A stretch of DNA of 26,922 nt from SSEF01 sp964604195 (GCA_964604195.1 CAZRXW010000013.1:1-26922); one strand, 5' to 3'. Positions 14,718-22,124 are shown, numbered from the stretch's first letter. Numbers and translations are program-made. The notes: generated by a model from the sequence alone, not told the origin.

Positions 14718-16315
14718 ATTTTTTCAGTGCTAGTAGACTGGGAACGATCAGTGATAGAGAAGGTGGCCAGATACACCCAGACAAACCCCAGCAGAAGCCC
14801 CGTATTAAACAGGTTAAACACAAGAAAGCCAATGAGCGCTGCTCCTAGGGCTAGACCTAAAAGCCAGAGATCCTCACTCTCACGCCACCGTTTGAGCTGT
14901 CTCACGAGTAAAACCATGGCCACCAAGAAACCCAAGAGAGCGATCACTCCTCCACCAAGCCAAATTTCCAACCAAAGATTGCTCGCATTATAGCTTGCTC
15001 CTCGTTCATCGACCCCAAGTCGGGGACCGATATTCCCCCACCCAATACCCAGGAGTGGATGCTCACGACCAGCTGCCAAGCTTTGGGCATAAATTGCTGA
15101 TCGTATCTCCACATTTGGATCTGGACGCTTGATAGTTGTTACCCATTTCCCCTCATTTTTTTTGAGGGGTATTTCTTCTAGATTGATATGGGTACAACCA
15201 TACAAAGCTGGGAGATCCTCCATGCGCTCTATCGAAGGAGGAAGGGAATCAACGACTTCATTACAAGCTATGGTAATCGTCTGTTCATGTGAGGCAGTGC
15301 TTATCGCTCGATCAAACAACGGAAAATGAGTCAGTGGAATACTTACCACTAAGAAAAGAGCCACACCAAACACTACTGAAAGTATTTGCATCAACAGAAA
15401 AGAAGCTTGGTAACGCCACGGCTGTTTGTAGGGAGCCAACAAAATTGCTGTACCAACAAAAATGGCAACACCCGCACCAAGCCAGGCACTGCGACTAACG
15501 GTAAGAATAAGCAACAGAAAGAGAAAAGCGCACCAGAGAGCGGGGCCAATGAGCTGCCGAAGAAAAATTTCCTTCTGGGAAACAAGATGTTTCATAAGCC
15601 AGGTAAGACCAGCACTGAGGAGGAAAATAATAAAAAATCCAAGCCAATCAGGTTCAGGGAGCGTACCATTAGGTCTCCCTGGCATTACTGCCCACGATGA
15701 ATATCCTTGCAAAAATAAAATGTTTTGGAAAAGCCCCCAGAGAAGTGATCCTGTAGCTGGCACAACAAAAAAAGGCAGGGCCTGCATTACTGCCTCCTGA
15801 GTAGCCAAAAAAATACGTGAGAGAAAATAAAGGTACACAAACGAAGCCACAATCAGCGACTGTTTCAGGGCTCCTTCACCATGGACTATGCCAGATAGAA
15901 TCACCCCGAAAAGAAAAATACTCAGACTGATATCTATCTTATTCAAAGAAAACAGTGGCCACTTGAGACGTCCCGAGACAAATCTGACCGCCAAAGCGAG
16001 TCCCAAGAAAAGTGCTACCCACTGGTATGGTCTCAAGGTTACTCCCCACTCAACTGGAGTAACGCCAGTGATTTCGAGTGGTAAAAGCGAAACAAAAAGA
16101 AGAAAGGCGAGATTGGGCCGCCAGAGAGAAAACAAGAAGAGTATCAGTGAATAAAAAAACCAGTACTCAACCGTGAAGGGAAGCACCCCACCGTAACCAA
16201 GGGCTGCCAAAATACTACCAAACAATGTATAGGTAAAAAGAAAAAGAAAACGTAATGAAAACCAAAAATGATTTTTCGTTGACCAATCAAAGATATAAGA
16301 AAAGATCTGAGACAT
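14714..16315 (-). CDS. O-antigen ligase / Wzy polymerase-like membrane protein
   Basis: About 533 residues from the ATG at 16315. The frame is open further upstream, but the longer version would run into the preceding gene. Roughly 11-12 hydrophobic segments span the protein. A large outside loop (about 345-420) with several polar stretches precedes HPLLGIGWGNIG, the signature of the O-antigen ligase/Wzy family, and the last membrane segments. Family members join or polymerise lipid-linked sugar units on the outer face of the cytoplasmic membrane. The stop is TGA, overlapping the next ATG. TACAAT with a TGG extension lies 6 nt before the start. Polymerase versus ligase cannot be separated from sequence alone, but a partner LCP ligase nearby favours the polymerase role. 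Confidence 0.85.
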   Translation of the reverse strand: MSQIFSYIFDWSTKNHFWFSLRFLFLFTYTLFGSILAALGYGGVLPFTVEYWFFYSLILFLFSLWRPNLAFLLFVSLLPLEITGVTPVEWGVTLRPYQWVALFLGLALAVRFVSGRLKWPLFSLNKIDISLSIFLFGVILSGIVHGEGALKQSLIVASFVYLYFLSRIFLATQEAVMQALPFFVVPATGSLLWGLFQNILFLQGYSSWAVMPGRPNGTLPEPDWLGFFIIFLLSAGLTWLMKHLVSQKEIFLRQLIGPALWCAFLFLLLILTVSRSAWLGAGVAIFVGTAILLAPYKQPWRYQASFLLMQILSVVFGVALFLVVSIPLTHFPLFDRAISTASHEQTITIACNEVVDSLPPSIERMEDLPALYGCTHINLEEIPLKKNEGKWVTTIKRPDPNVEIRSAIYAQSLAAGREHPLLGIGWGNIGPRLGVDERGASYNASNLWLEIWLGGGVIALLGFLVAMVLLVRQLKRWRESEDLWLLGLALGAALIGFLVFNLFNTGLLLGFVWVYLATFSITDRSQSTSTEKI

Positions 16316-16319
16316 GTTC

Positions 16320-17489
16320 TTATTGTACCAAAAAACGAAGTGTCTTTTCCGTAAATTCTTCCCAAGAATAAGCCCGCACCCTTTGATAGGCCTCCTGAGA
16401 AAGCTCGCGGCATTTTTCTTCATTTCCTAGAAGAGTCTCAAGAGCATGAGCAATATTATCAGTAAGATGTTGATCGGTTGCCACTACCAAAGATGAAGTA
16501 GGGTGAGCGAGTTCGGTAAGAGCTCCTGCCGAAGTAGTAATCACCGGAACTTTTGAAGCAAAAGCCTCCAAGACCGGCAAACCAAAGCCCTCATACTGCG
16601 AAGGAAAGAGAAAAAGTTTCGCTCCTTGATAGAGAAAAGGGAGATCATCCTGAGGCACAACTCCCAAAAGTCGTACTTTCTGTGACAACCCTAGCTCTTC
16701 CAGGAGTTTATTGACCGGTGTAGCAAGAGGATTCGTCTCGGCATATACCTTGCCTGAAATTACGAGAGGTGGGAGATCTCCTTTGCGAGCCAGCGCCAGG
16801 GCATAGCCACGCAAAACTGCTTCCGTATTTTTCCGTACTTCTAGTCCTCCACCATGATAGAGATAACCCGGGTCCAGTTGGTAGCGTTTCAAATTTTTTC
16901 TGAGCGTCTCATCAGTAAACGATTCAAAAAATTGTGCATTCACTCCAAGCGGTACTACTTGGATGTTTTGAGGAGAAATACTAAGTTCACGAATAATATC
17001 TTGTTTGGTGGTCTCTGAAGGCGTAATAAGAGCTACTGCTTTCTGCATACCGCCCACTATTGCTCGGTAATGCCAATAATGACTCCATTTCTTCAAATAC
17101 TCTGGAAAGAGTTTGGGGATAATATCGTGCACCAGCATGACATGACGAATACCTTTCGATGAGAAAACTGTGGCTGACTGATAGAGGCTAAAGAAAACCT
17201 CACAACCATCCTTAGTTGCCTCGTTCGCTAATTGTTTTTCCCACAGCCATTGTCTTATCACATCATTACGCCTATACCATGGCAAAAAAACCTTTACAAT
17301 GAAATTTTTTGGGAGCTCAAAATCAAGCACGGGTGCTTCCTGGCAGTACAAATACACCACCCTCTCTGGAGAATTCAAAATATCCTCTTTTACTGACAAA
17401 GAAGCCAACTCTCTCAAAAAGTTGGTCGTGACTTGTCCAATCCCTGTCATGGGTTTCTCAAGGAAACTCGTATTGATACCGATTCGCAT
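16320..17489 (-). CDS. Glycosyltransferase family 4 (GT-B)
   Basis: 389 residues. The N-terminus MRIGINTSFLEKPMTGIGQ reads as the GT4 glycine loop; VHDIIPKLFPEYLKKW and TPSETTKQDII mark the acceptor half. YHGGGLEVRKNTEAVLRGY and LFPSQYEGFGLPVLEAFASKVPV, with E-x7-E, mark the donor half. It is related to, but clearly different from, the other GT4 two genes downstream, so each probably adds a different sugar. It lies 4 nt upstream of the polymerase-like gene and about 9 nt downstream of the HD gene, on the same strand. TAGACT, partly formed by the HD-gene stop, lies 6 nt before its ATG. Confidence 0.92.
   Translation of the reverse strand: MRIGINTSFLEKPMTGIGQVTTNFLRELASLSVKEDILNSPERVVYLYCQEAPVLDFELPKNFIVKVFLPWYRRNDVIRQWLWEKQLANEATKDGCEVFFSLYQSATVFSSKGIRHVMLVHDIIPKLFPEYLKKWSHYWHYRAIVGGMQKAVALITPSETTKQDIIRELSISPQNIQVVPLGVNAQFFESFTDETLRKNLKRYQLDPGYLYHGGGLEVRKNTEAVLRGYALALARKGDLPPLVISGKVYAETNPLATPVNKLLEELGLSQKVRLLGVVPQDDLPFLYQGAKLFLFPSQYEGFGLPVLEAFASKVPVITTSAGALTELAHPTSSLVVATDQHLTDNIAHALETLLGNEEKCRELSQEAYQRVRAYSWEEFTEKTLRFLVQ
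16322..16330 (-). promoter_or_regulatory. Extended -10 box before the polymerase-like gene
   Basis: TGG-TACAAT, then AAGAAC, then ATG (16315) on the minus strand. It lies inside the last codons of the preceding GT4 gene. Confidence 0.45.
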
Positions 17490-17495
17490 AGCGAA

Positions 17496-17501
17496 AGTCT
17501 A
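17496..17501 (-). promoter_or_regulatory. -10-like box before the second GT4 gene
   Basis: TAGACT, then TTCGCT, then ATG (17489). It overlaps the TAG stop of the HD gene, so it could be coincidental. It matches the spacing of the other boxes. Confidence 0.3.
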
Positions 17502-18098
17502 GTGCTTATCTTGCTCTAGTATAGACTCAATCTGCGTGGTAAGCGAGACAAGTTCATCCGTCAATGGATGCTTCAATTTACGCACCATGATTTCGCGAAA
17601 GGCTCGCATGAACCTAAGATAATTTTCGGGGGTGCTCCGATATTCTTTCCAAAAACCCTCTCGATACCGCGGATACTCTGCGAGCATTGAACGCGTGTTG
17701 CAAATTTTGTCCGCTGTTGCTACCAAAAGAGCCTCTTCCGAATCATCTTCCAGCCGCTTGAGATAATCAATCTTCTTCAGTCTCACTCTTTCTGCATGAG
17801 AAAGCTCAGGATGTTCTTCATAGATCGCGTTATCTTCCGTTACTTCAGCAACAATTGATGCTGCCCTCTCGCCAAATTCCTGAGCGATCATACCACGGGT
17901 CACACCTGGTACATCTTCGAGCACATCATGGAGAAGGCCAGCAATAACAACATCTTCGTCATTGGTAAAATGAGCCAAAAGAAAACCAACCGCATAAGGA
18001 TGAACGATATACGGAAGTTCACTCACCTTTCTTTTTTGATTGACATGCCACTCGGCGCTACGCTCGATGGCTCGCCATACTCGATCACTAAGAAACAT
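17499..18098 (-). CDS. HD-domain (p)ppGpp hydrolase-like protein (SpoT/MESH1 type)
   Basis: 199 residues; the HD domain covers most of it. Family features: a first histidine region YIVHPYAVGFLLA, LLHDVLEDVPGVT with the HD doublet and ED, EFGERAASIVAEVTE, and ATADKICNTRSML, matching the later Asp-containing KLADRLHN block. These are the metal-binding and catalytic positions of SpoT-type hydrolases that break down (p)ppGpp. No synthetase or TGS/ACT domain is attached, so it resembles small alarmone hydrolases. Other HD-type substrates are possible. It is the first gene of the minus-strand glycan arm, downstream of the candidate RNA at 18134-18420. TGT-TAACAT lies 6 nt before the ATG. Confidence 0.82.
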   Translation of the reverse strand: MFLSDRVWRAIERSAEWHVNQKRKVSELPYIVHPYAVGFLLAHFTNDEDVVIAGLLHDVLEDVPGVTRGMIAQEFGERAASIVAEVTEDNAIYEEHPELSHAERVRLKKIDYLKRLEDDSEEALLVATADKICNTRSMLAEYPRYREGFWKEYRSTPENYLRFMRAFREIMVRKLKHPLTDELVSLTTQIESILEQDKH

Positions 18099-18104
18099 AC
18101 TTCT

Positions 18105-18113
18105 ATGTTAACA
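18105..18113 (-). promoter_or_regulatory. Extended -10 box for the HD gene
   Basis: TGT-TAACAT, then AGAAGT, then ATG (18098) on the minus strand. It lies just beyond the possible terminator of the RNA upstream, so the HD gene seems to have its own leaderless promoter. Confidence 0.45.
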
Positions 18114-18133
18114 AATTTACCGTATAAAGCATG

Positions 18134-18196
18134 AAAAAGTTAATGGGCGCTCCGATCATACGCATGATGCATCACGCAATACTCACGAGAGCGCCC
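18134..18196 (-). terminator. Possible terminator of the minus-strand RNA
   Basis: An 8-bp stem GGGCGCTC (18189-18196) with GAGCGCCC (18145-18152), with a 36-nt partly self-paired loop (ATCAT/ATGAT). A T5 run lies at 18134-18138 but starts about 6 nt after the stem, so termination may be weak. Confidence 0.4.
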
Positions 18197-18420
18197 TGTT
18201 GAGATGATTCTCAGCCTCCCTTTCGCACCTATGGCACAGTTAGGTGTGGAGGACTTTAGCCCTTAGGTCTCTTTCTATCTCAAGCAACTTCAGCTTTTAT
18301 TGCCGAGCTACGAGGGATAAAGATAAGCACCAGACGGTCGGAGCGACGAAGTTGAACCCGCTGTGGGTTGTCTGAGGATCCAACAAGAAAAGTATCCACT
18401 TCTCCAGCCTTTGTCTCAGA
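18134..18420 (-). ncRNA. Candidate structured RNA, about 285 nt, family not recognised
   Basis: This fills most of the longest gap in the window (18099-18533). A promoter at 18427-18455 points into it and a hairpin plus T-run may end it. From its 5' end the minus strand offers an ordered chain of perfect helices: GTCTGAG/CTCAGAC (18415-18421 with 18370-18376), AACCC/GGGTT (18365-18369 with 18355-18359), CAACTTC/GAAGTTG (18348-18354 with 18285-18291), TTGAGAT/ATCTCAA (18277-18283 with 18199-18205). The last encloses CCTCC/GGAGG and CACCTA/TAGGTG (18215-18252). Several helices abut within 0-2 nt. Some 7-bp matches are expected by chance in a stretch this long. I looked for tmRNA, RNase P, 6S, SRP, TPP and c-di-AMP signatures and found none. 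A short frame ending at about 18280 also runs through it, so a small protein is an alternative. Confidence 0.4.
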
Positions 18421-18426
18421 CGAAAC

Positions 18427-18449
18427 ATAATTACATATTAAGTAATTAT
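18427..18449. promoter_or_regulatory. Operator-like inverted repeat in the divergent promoter region
   Basis: ATAATTAC (18427-18434), 7 nt, GTAATTAT (18442-18449): a perfect 8-bp inverted repeat with 15-bp centre-to-centre spacing. It covers the -10 of the leftward promoter and touches the -35 of the rightward one. This fits a dimeric repressor site. The regulator is unknown. Confidence 0.5.
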
Positions 18450-18455
18450 TGTCAA
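18427..18455 (-). promoter_or_regulatory. Promoter of the minus-strand structured RNA
   Basis: TTGACA (18450-18455), 17 nt, AATTAT (18427-18432) preceded by TGT. The -35 is a perfect match and the -10 is weak but extended. The predicted start is about 18420. Confidence 0.5.
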
Positions 18456-18477
18456 TAGACTGCTACGGAAAAATAAT
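18449..18477 (+). promoter_or_regulatory. Promoter of the plus-strand glycan arm
   Basis: TTGTCA (18449-18454), 17 nt, AATAAT (18472-18477). The predicted start is about 18484, leaving a leader of about 50 nt before the dehydrogenase ATG at 18534. Its -35 overlaps the -35 of the leftward promoter, so the two would compete for polymerase. Confidence 0.6.
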
Positions 18478-18533
18478 TGTTTTTTTGGCTTAAAAAAGCT
18501 ACTATGAGGGAGTACTCCTATTTAACTTTACCT

Positions 18534-19820
18534 ATGGAAAATATGTCACAACAGACCGTGGCAGTTATCGGGCTTGGGTACGTCGGTCTCCCCTTGGCTC
18601 TGCGCGCGAGTGAACGGGGCTACCGGGTGATCGGGCTCGACTCGAGCGAAAAAAGAATCGCCCTGCTGAAAGAGAAACAATCCCCTATCCCCGAAGAACG
18701 TCTCATCGAGCAGATGAAACAGTTCGAATTTACACCAACAACTGATCCGGCTACTCTCCAGGAAGCCGACATTATTCTCATCTGTGTTCCCACCCCGGTT
18801 GATGAAATGTACTACCCCGATCTCACTCCCGTAAAAGAGGCAGCTACTATGGCAGCGAAACACCTCAAAAAAGGTGCTCTCGTGGTCCTCGAGTCAACTG
18901 TCAACCCTGGCGTCTCGGAAGAAGTGATCCAGCCCATCCTCGAAGCCCATGGACACGCCGTTGGGTCGGATGTATACCTCGCTCACTGTCCCGAGCGTAT
19001 CAACCCAGGTGACCCCAAATGGAACGTCTCCAATATCCCTCGAGTCGTCGGCGCCACCGACTCGACAGGCCTCGAGCGCTCTCTCGACTTTTACCGATCT
19101 ATTGTCGATGGTGAGATTCGACCCATGAAATCTATCCGTGAAGCAGAGGCAGTAAAAATTGTGGAAAATTCTTTCCGCGATATCAACATTGCCTTCGTCA
19201 ATGAACTGGCGCGATCGTTTGACGTCCTCGGTATCGATACCAAAGACGTCATTGAAGGTGCGGCGACCAAACCCTTTGCCTTCATGCCCCATTTCCCTTC
19301 GTGCGGCGTCGGTGGACACTGCATCCCCGTCGATCCGTACTACCTCATTGAGCGGGCCAAGCAGTCTGGTTTTGACCATCGTTTCCTCAAAATTGCTCGC
19401 GAAATCAATAATCAGATGCCACTCTACACTGTTGAACTCCTCCAGGATGCCTTGAACGAAGAAAAACGAGCGCTCAATGGCACTACGGTTGGCGTCCTCG
19501 GTCTTGCCTACAAAGCTAATATCGATGACCTTCGTGAATCCCCATCACTCCGCATTATCAAAGCCCTCCAGGACCACAAAGCTCGTGTGATTACTTATGA
19601 TCCACACGTCATGAGTCATTCTACTGAAACGAGTCTCGAAGCCATGCTTGAGAAAGCTGATTGTCTCATCCTTGCTACGGATCACCGGGAATTTAAGACA
19701 GCCCTCACTCCTGATCTCCTCAAACGCTATGATATCCGTGTCATCATTGATGGCAAAAACTGTCTTGATAAGAACGCTTTCCAGGACGCTGACCTCCTCT
19801 ATAAAGGTATCGGCCGCTAG
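18534..19820 (+). CDS. UDP-sugar 6-dehydrogenase (UDP-Glc/UDP-GlcNAc/ManNAc dehydrogenase family)
   Basis: About 428 residues. It oxidises C6 of a nucleotide sugar to a uronic acid with two NAD+. The NAD site appears as VAVIGLGYVGLPLA at the N-terminus. CVPTPVDEMYYPDL, STVNPGVSEE and AHCPERINPGD are conserved family blocks. The catalytic cysteine is in FPSCGVGGHCIPVDPYYL, and KANIDDLRESPS lies in the C-terminal domain. The CPERINPGD and VPTPVD style is closest to WbpA/WecC-like enzymes acting on N-acetylated sugars, but this is only inferred. ATG 18534 was chosen; ATG 18543 (MSQQTV) is equally good. A longer form from 18504 or a TTG at 18477 would overlap the promoter. It is the first gene of the rightward glycan arm. 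Confidence 0.93.
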   Translation: MENMSQQTVAVIGLGYVGLPLALRASERGYRVIGLDSSEKRIALLKEKQSPIPEERLIEQMKQFEFTPTTDPATLQEADIILICVPTPVDEMYYPDLTPVKEAATMAAKHLKKGALVVLESTVNPGVSEEVIQPILEAHGHAVGSDVYLAHCPERINPGDPKWNVSNIPRVVGATDSTGLERSLDFYRSIVDGEIRPMKSIREAEAVKIVENSFRDINIAFVNELARSFDVLGIDTKDVIEGAATKPFAFMPHFPSCGVGGHCIPVDPYYLIERAKQSGFDHRFLKIAREINNQMPLYTVELLQDALNEEKRALNGTTVGVLGLAYKANIDDLRESPSLRIIKALQDHKARVITYDPHVMSHSTETSLEAMLEKADCLILATDHREFKTALTPDLLKRYDIRVIIDGKNCLDKNAFQDADLLYKGIGR

Positions 19821-19829
19821 TACGTACTT

Positions 19830-20075
19830 ATGATTTTTGGTCTCTTGAAACTCATCGTGTGGATGGCTGGTGTCGGAGTGATCGCCTATTTTGCCTTGCC
19901 CTACTTCGGGTATCAAGTAAACTTAGACTATTGGGAAGAACGGAAGGCTGCCTGCGAAGAACGCCTCCAAGCTTGCCAGCGCGACCTTATCAAAACCGGT
20001 ATAGAGGGAGCGAAAGAAAAATGTAATTTCAAGTGCGTGGATACCAAATCATTAATTCAGAAAATTGAAAAATAA
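19830..20075 (+). CDS. Small membrane protein with four cysteines, function unknown
   Basis: 81 residues. One N-terminal hydrophobic segment (about 1-24) is followed by a charged helical tail. The tail has four cysteines spaced C42, C49, C65, C69, in the contexts AACEERLQACQR and KCNFKCVD, which could bind a metal or form two disulfides. I know no family. It lies 9 nt after the dehydrogenase stop and 31 nt before the GT2 gene, on the same strand, so it is probably co-transcribed with the glycan genes. Codon use resembles that of its neighbours. Confidence 0.7.
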   Translation: MIFGLLKLIVWMAGVGVIAYFALPYFGYQVNLDYWEERKAACEERLQACQRDLIKTGIEGAKEKCNFKCVDTKSLIQKIEK

Positions 20076-20106
20076 TAATTTTGCTCCCTAACTCTCAAGC
20101 AGACTT

Positions 20107-21060
20107 ATGCGTCTTATCATCAACATCCCCGCCTACAATGAAGAAGCCGTGATCGGTAACACCATCAAAAACATGCCTCGTTCATTCCGTGGCATCGATG
20201 AGGTCAAGATCCAGGTCGTCGATGATGGCTCAAGCGACCAGACGAGTAGCGTTGCTCGAGAAGCAGGAGCTGACTACGTCCTTCGTCACTCGATCAACCG
20301 GAGGCTCGGAGTAATGTTTGCCACCGCTAGCGAAAATGCCCTCAAAGAAGGAGCGGATATCATGGTCAATATTGACGCTGACGGTCAATTTGATTCAGCT
20401 GAAATCCAAAAACTGATCGATCCTATCCTCGAAAATCAAGCCGACATGGTAGTAGGCGATCGCTTCTCAGAATCGAGCGCCAAGAATATTCCTTGGATGA
20501 AAGATTTTTTTAATCGCCTCGGCGCTTCAATGGTTGGCTCATTCCTCAATGTCAAAACACACGATATTACTTGCGGCTTCCGCGCTCACAATCGTGAGAC
20601 ATTGCTCCGCCTCAACAATCCCACTGGCTTCACCTACACTCAAGAAACTATTATTGATGCTATCGGCAAAAATCTTCGCCTCGTCTGGATTCCTGTTACG
20701 GTCACCTACTTTGCTGATCGACAATCGCGCATTGTCAAAAGTGCTTGGAGCTTTATCAACAATAGTGCCCGCATTATTTTGAAAGCCGTGAGAGATGTTC
20801 GTCCGATGAAATTCTTTGGTATTCCTGGACTTTTTCTCCTTGCTCTTGCCTTTGTTTCTTTCCTCACCTTCCTTGTCCAATACCTCTCACATGACTTCAA
20901 AGTTACCCCCTACCTCAACTATCTCCTCTTCACCAGTGTCACTGCACTCATTGGCATCCAACTACTCATCTTTGCTTTCATCGCCGATATGATCAAATCA
21001 AACCGCAAGCTGACCGAAGATCTCATGTATCAGCTCAAAAAAGAAAAGTATCAGCGATAA
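20107..21060 (+). CDS. Membrane-bound glycosyltransferase family 2 (polyprenyl-phosphate sugar transferase-like)
   Basis: 317 residues. GT-A signature: IINIPAYNEEAVIGN, VVDDGSSDQT, then NIDADGQFD with the metal-binding DAD (about 94-96), GDRFSE and TCGFRAHNRE. The C-terminal third has two transmembrane segments (about 236-258 and 275-297), followed by a basic tail. This design is that of dolichyl/undecaprenyl-phosphate mannosyl- or glucosyltransferases, which make lipid-linked sugars used outside the membrane by GT-C enzymes. A GT-C-like protein is encoded at 23239, a plausible user of the product. Donor sugar unknown. Confidence 0.92.
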   Translation: MRLIINIPAYNEEAVIGNTIKNMPRSFRGIDEVKIQVVDDGSSDQTSSVAREAGADYVLRHSINRRLGVMFATASENALKEGADIMVNIDADGQFDSAEIQKLIDPILENQADMVVGDRFSESSAKNIPWMKDFFNRLGASMVGSFLNVKTHDITCGFRAHNRETLLRLNNPTGFTYTQETIIDAIGKNLRLVWIPVTVTYFADRQSRIVKSAWSFINNSARIILKAVRDVRPMKFFGIPGLFLLALAFVSFLTFLVQYLSHDFKVTPYLNYLLFTSVTALIGIQLLIFAFIADMIKSNRKLTEDLMYQLKKEKYQR

Positions 21061-21068
21061 CAAGTCTT

Positions 21069-22124
21069 ATGTCTGAAAAAAATTTAGTTTTTCAACGGCC
21101 AGAACTACCCGTGGTTGGTACTGCTTCTGATAAAAGAAAACGGGAGGTACAACAAAATATTCAGGATCATTTTGCATTCAATAGGGATCAAATTTCTTCG
21201 TCCTTTGTTGAGAGATTACGAATGTTGGAATACCCAAAACATGACTTTGAAAAAGTTGCGATTAAAGACATTAACTCACTCCTAAACAAAATCTTGAAAG
21301 AGTTTGGTTTAACAGAGTTTGATGTACCCGAAGCAAATATTTATTCTGTCCCAGAAAAACTGTATGAAGAGATAGACGGGCAATCAAAAACTGATAGTGA
21401 CGGATTTTGTGCTCACCAAGAACAAGCCATCGTTTTAAATAGCGAAAAACTTGATCATCCTTACAGTCGGATTTCAGTTCTCTTACATGAAATGATTCAT
21501 CTTAAAGCGTTTGTATCGCTTGAAGCAAATGAAACTGGACAATACCTTCGGAGAGTAGGTCTTGAGGCGTATTCATCACTCAAAAAGACTCATGAACAAA
21601 AACGATCTGTACGTCAATTGATCGGACTAAATGAAGCTGTCGTCTCAGAGCTCCAAAAGAGACTATTTCCACACGTGATTAAAAGGAATCCCCACCTCGA
21701 TAGAGAAAAAAGCATCATGGATAGCAAGAGAGGGAAAACTGGTTTAGTTAAAGCTACACAAAAAGAAATGCTACCAGAAGATGAGTTTGTTTATGCGTTC
21801 ACTAAAAATGATAATCCGGAAACAAGTGAGTGGGAAGGGTATACGTTCCCATATCGACCACAAAGGCTTGTTTTAAAGTATATTCTAGAAACGATCTGTC
21901 GGACTTACCCAGATGAATTTATCTCAGAAGATGATGTTTTTCGACTCTTTTTGCAGGCTCATTTTGGAGGACAATTAGGGCCACTGGCAAAAGCAGTAGA
22001 AGATACTTTTGGTGTTGGGTCGTTTCGAATGATCGGTACTATGACCGGAAAGGATCCTGAGTCCGCTTATCGTGTTTTAGATTTTCTCAAGAAAAATACC
22101 TTACTTGCAGCAAGAAAAAAATGA
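21069..22124 (+). CDS. Uncharacterised putative zinc metalloprotease (gluzincin-like HExxH), probably an acquired gene
   Basis: 351 residues, no signal peptide or membrane segment. A zinc-protease core is visible: LLHEMIH (HExxH, residues 140-144) and, about 45 residues later, LNEAVVSEL (187-195), like the NEA(I/V)xx third-ligand helix of thermolysin-type gluzincins. The segments around it (N-terminal VFQRPELPVVG, C-terminal PDEFISEDDVFRLFLQAHFGGQLG) match nothing I know. The gene is richer in A and T and uses TTA, TTG and AAA-type codons more than the CTC- and ATC-rich genes on either side, suggesting a different origin. It lies 8 nt after the GT2 gene, and its last bases (ATGA) overlap the next GT4 start. 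Protease activity is inferred from motifs only. Confidence 0.6.
   Translation: MSEKNLVFQRPELPVVGTASDKRKREVQQNIQDHFAFNRDQISSSFVERLRMLEYPKHDFEKVAIKDINSLLNKILKEFGLTEFDVPEANIYSVPEKLYEEIDGQSKTDSDGFCAHQEQAIVLNSEKLDHPYSRISVLLHEMIHLKAFVSLEANETGQYLRRVGLEAYSSLKKTHEQKRSVRQLIGLNEAVVSELQKRLFPHVIKRNPHLDREKSIMDSKRGKTGLVKATQKEMLPEDEFVYAFTKNDNPETSEWEGYTFPYRPQRLVLKYILETICRTYPDEFISEDDVFRLFLQAHFGGQLGPLAKAVEDTFGVGSFRMIGTMTGKDPESAYRVLDFLKKNTLLAARKK

Noticed and set aside
18134..18420. tmRNA, RNase P RNA, TPP or c-di-AMP riboswitch
   Set aside because: No CCA-type acceptor end, no GAGGAAAGTCC P4 motif, and no CTGGATAATGCCAGC block. A single GGCTGAGA string alone is not enough for TPP.
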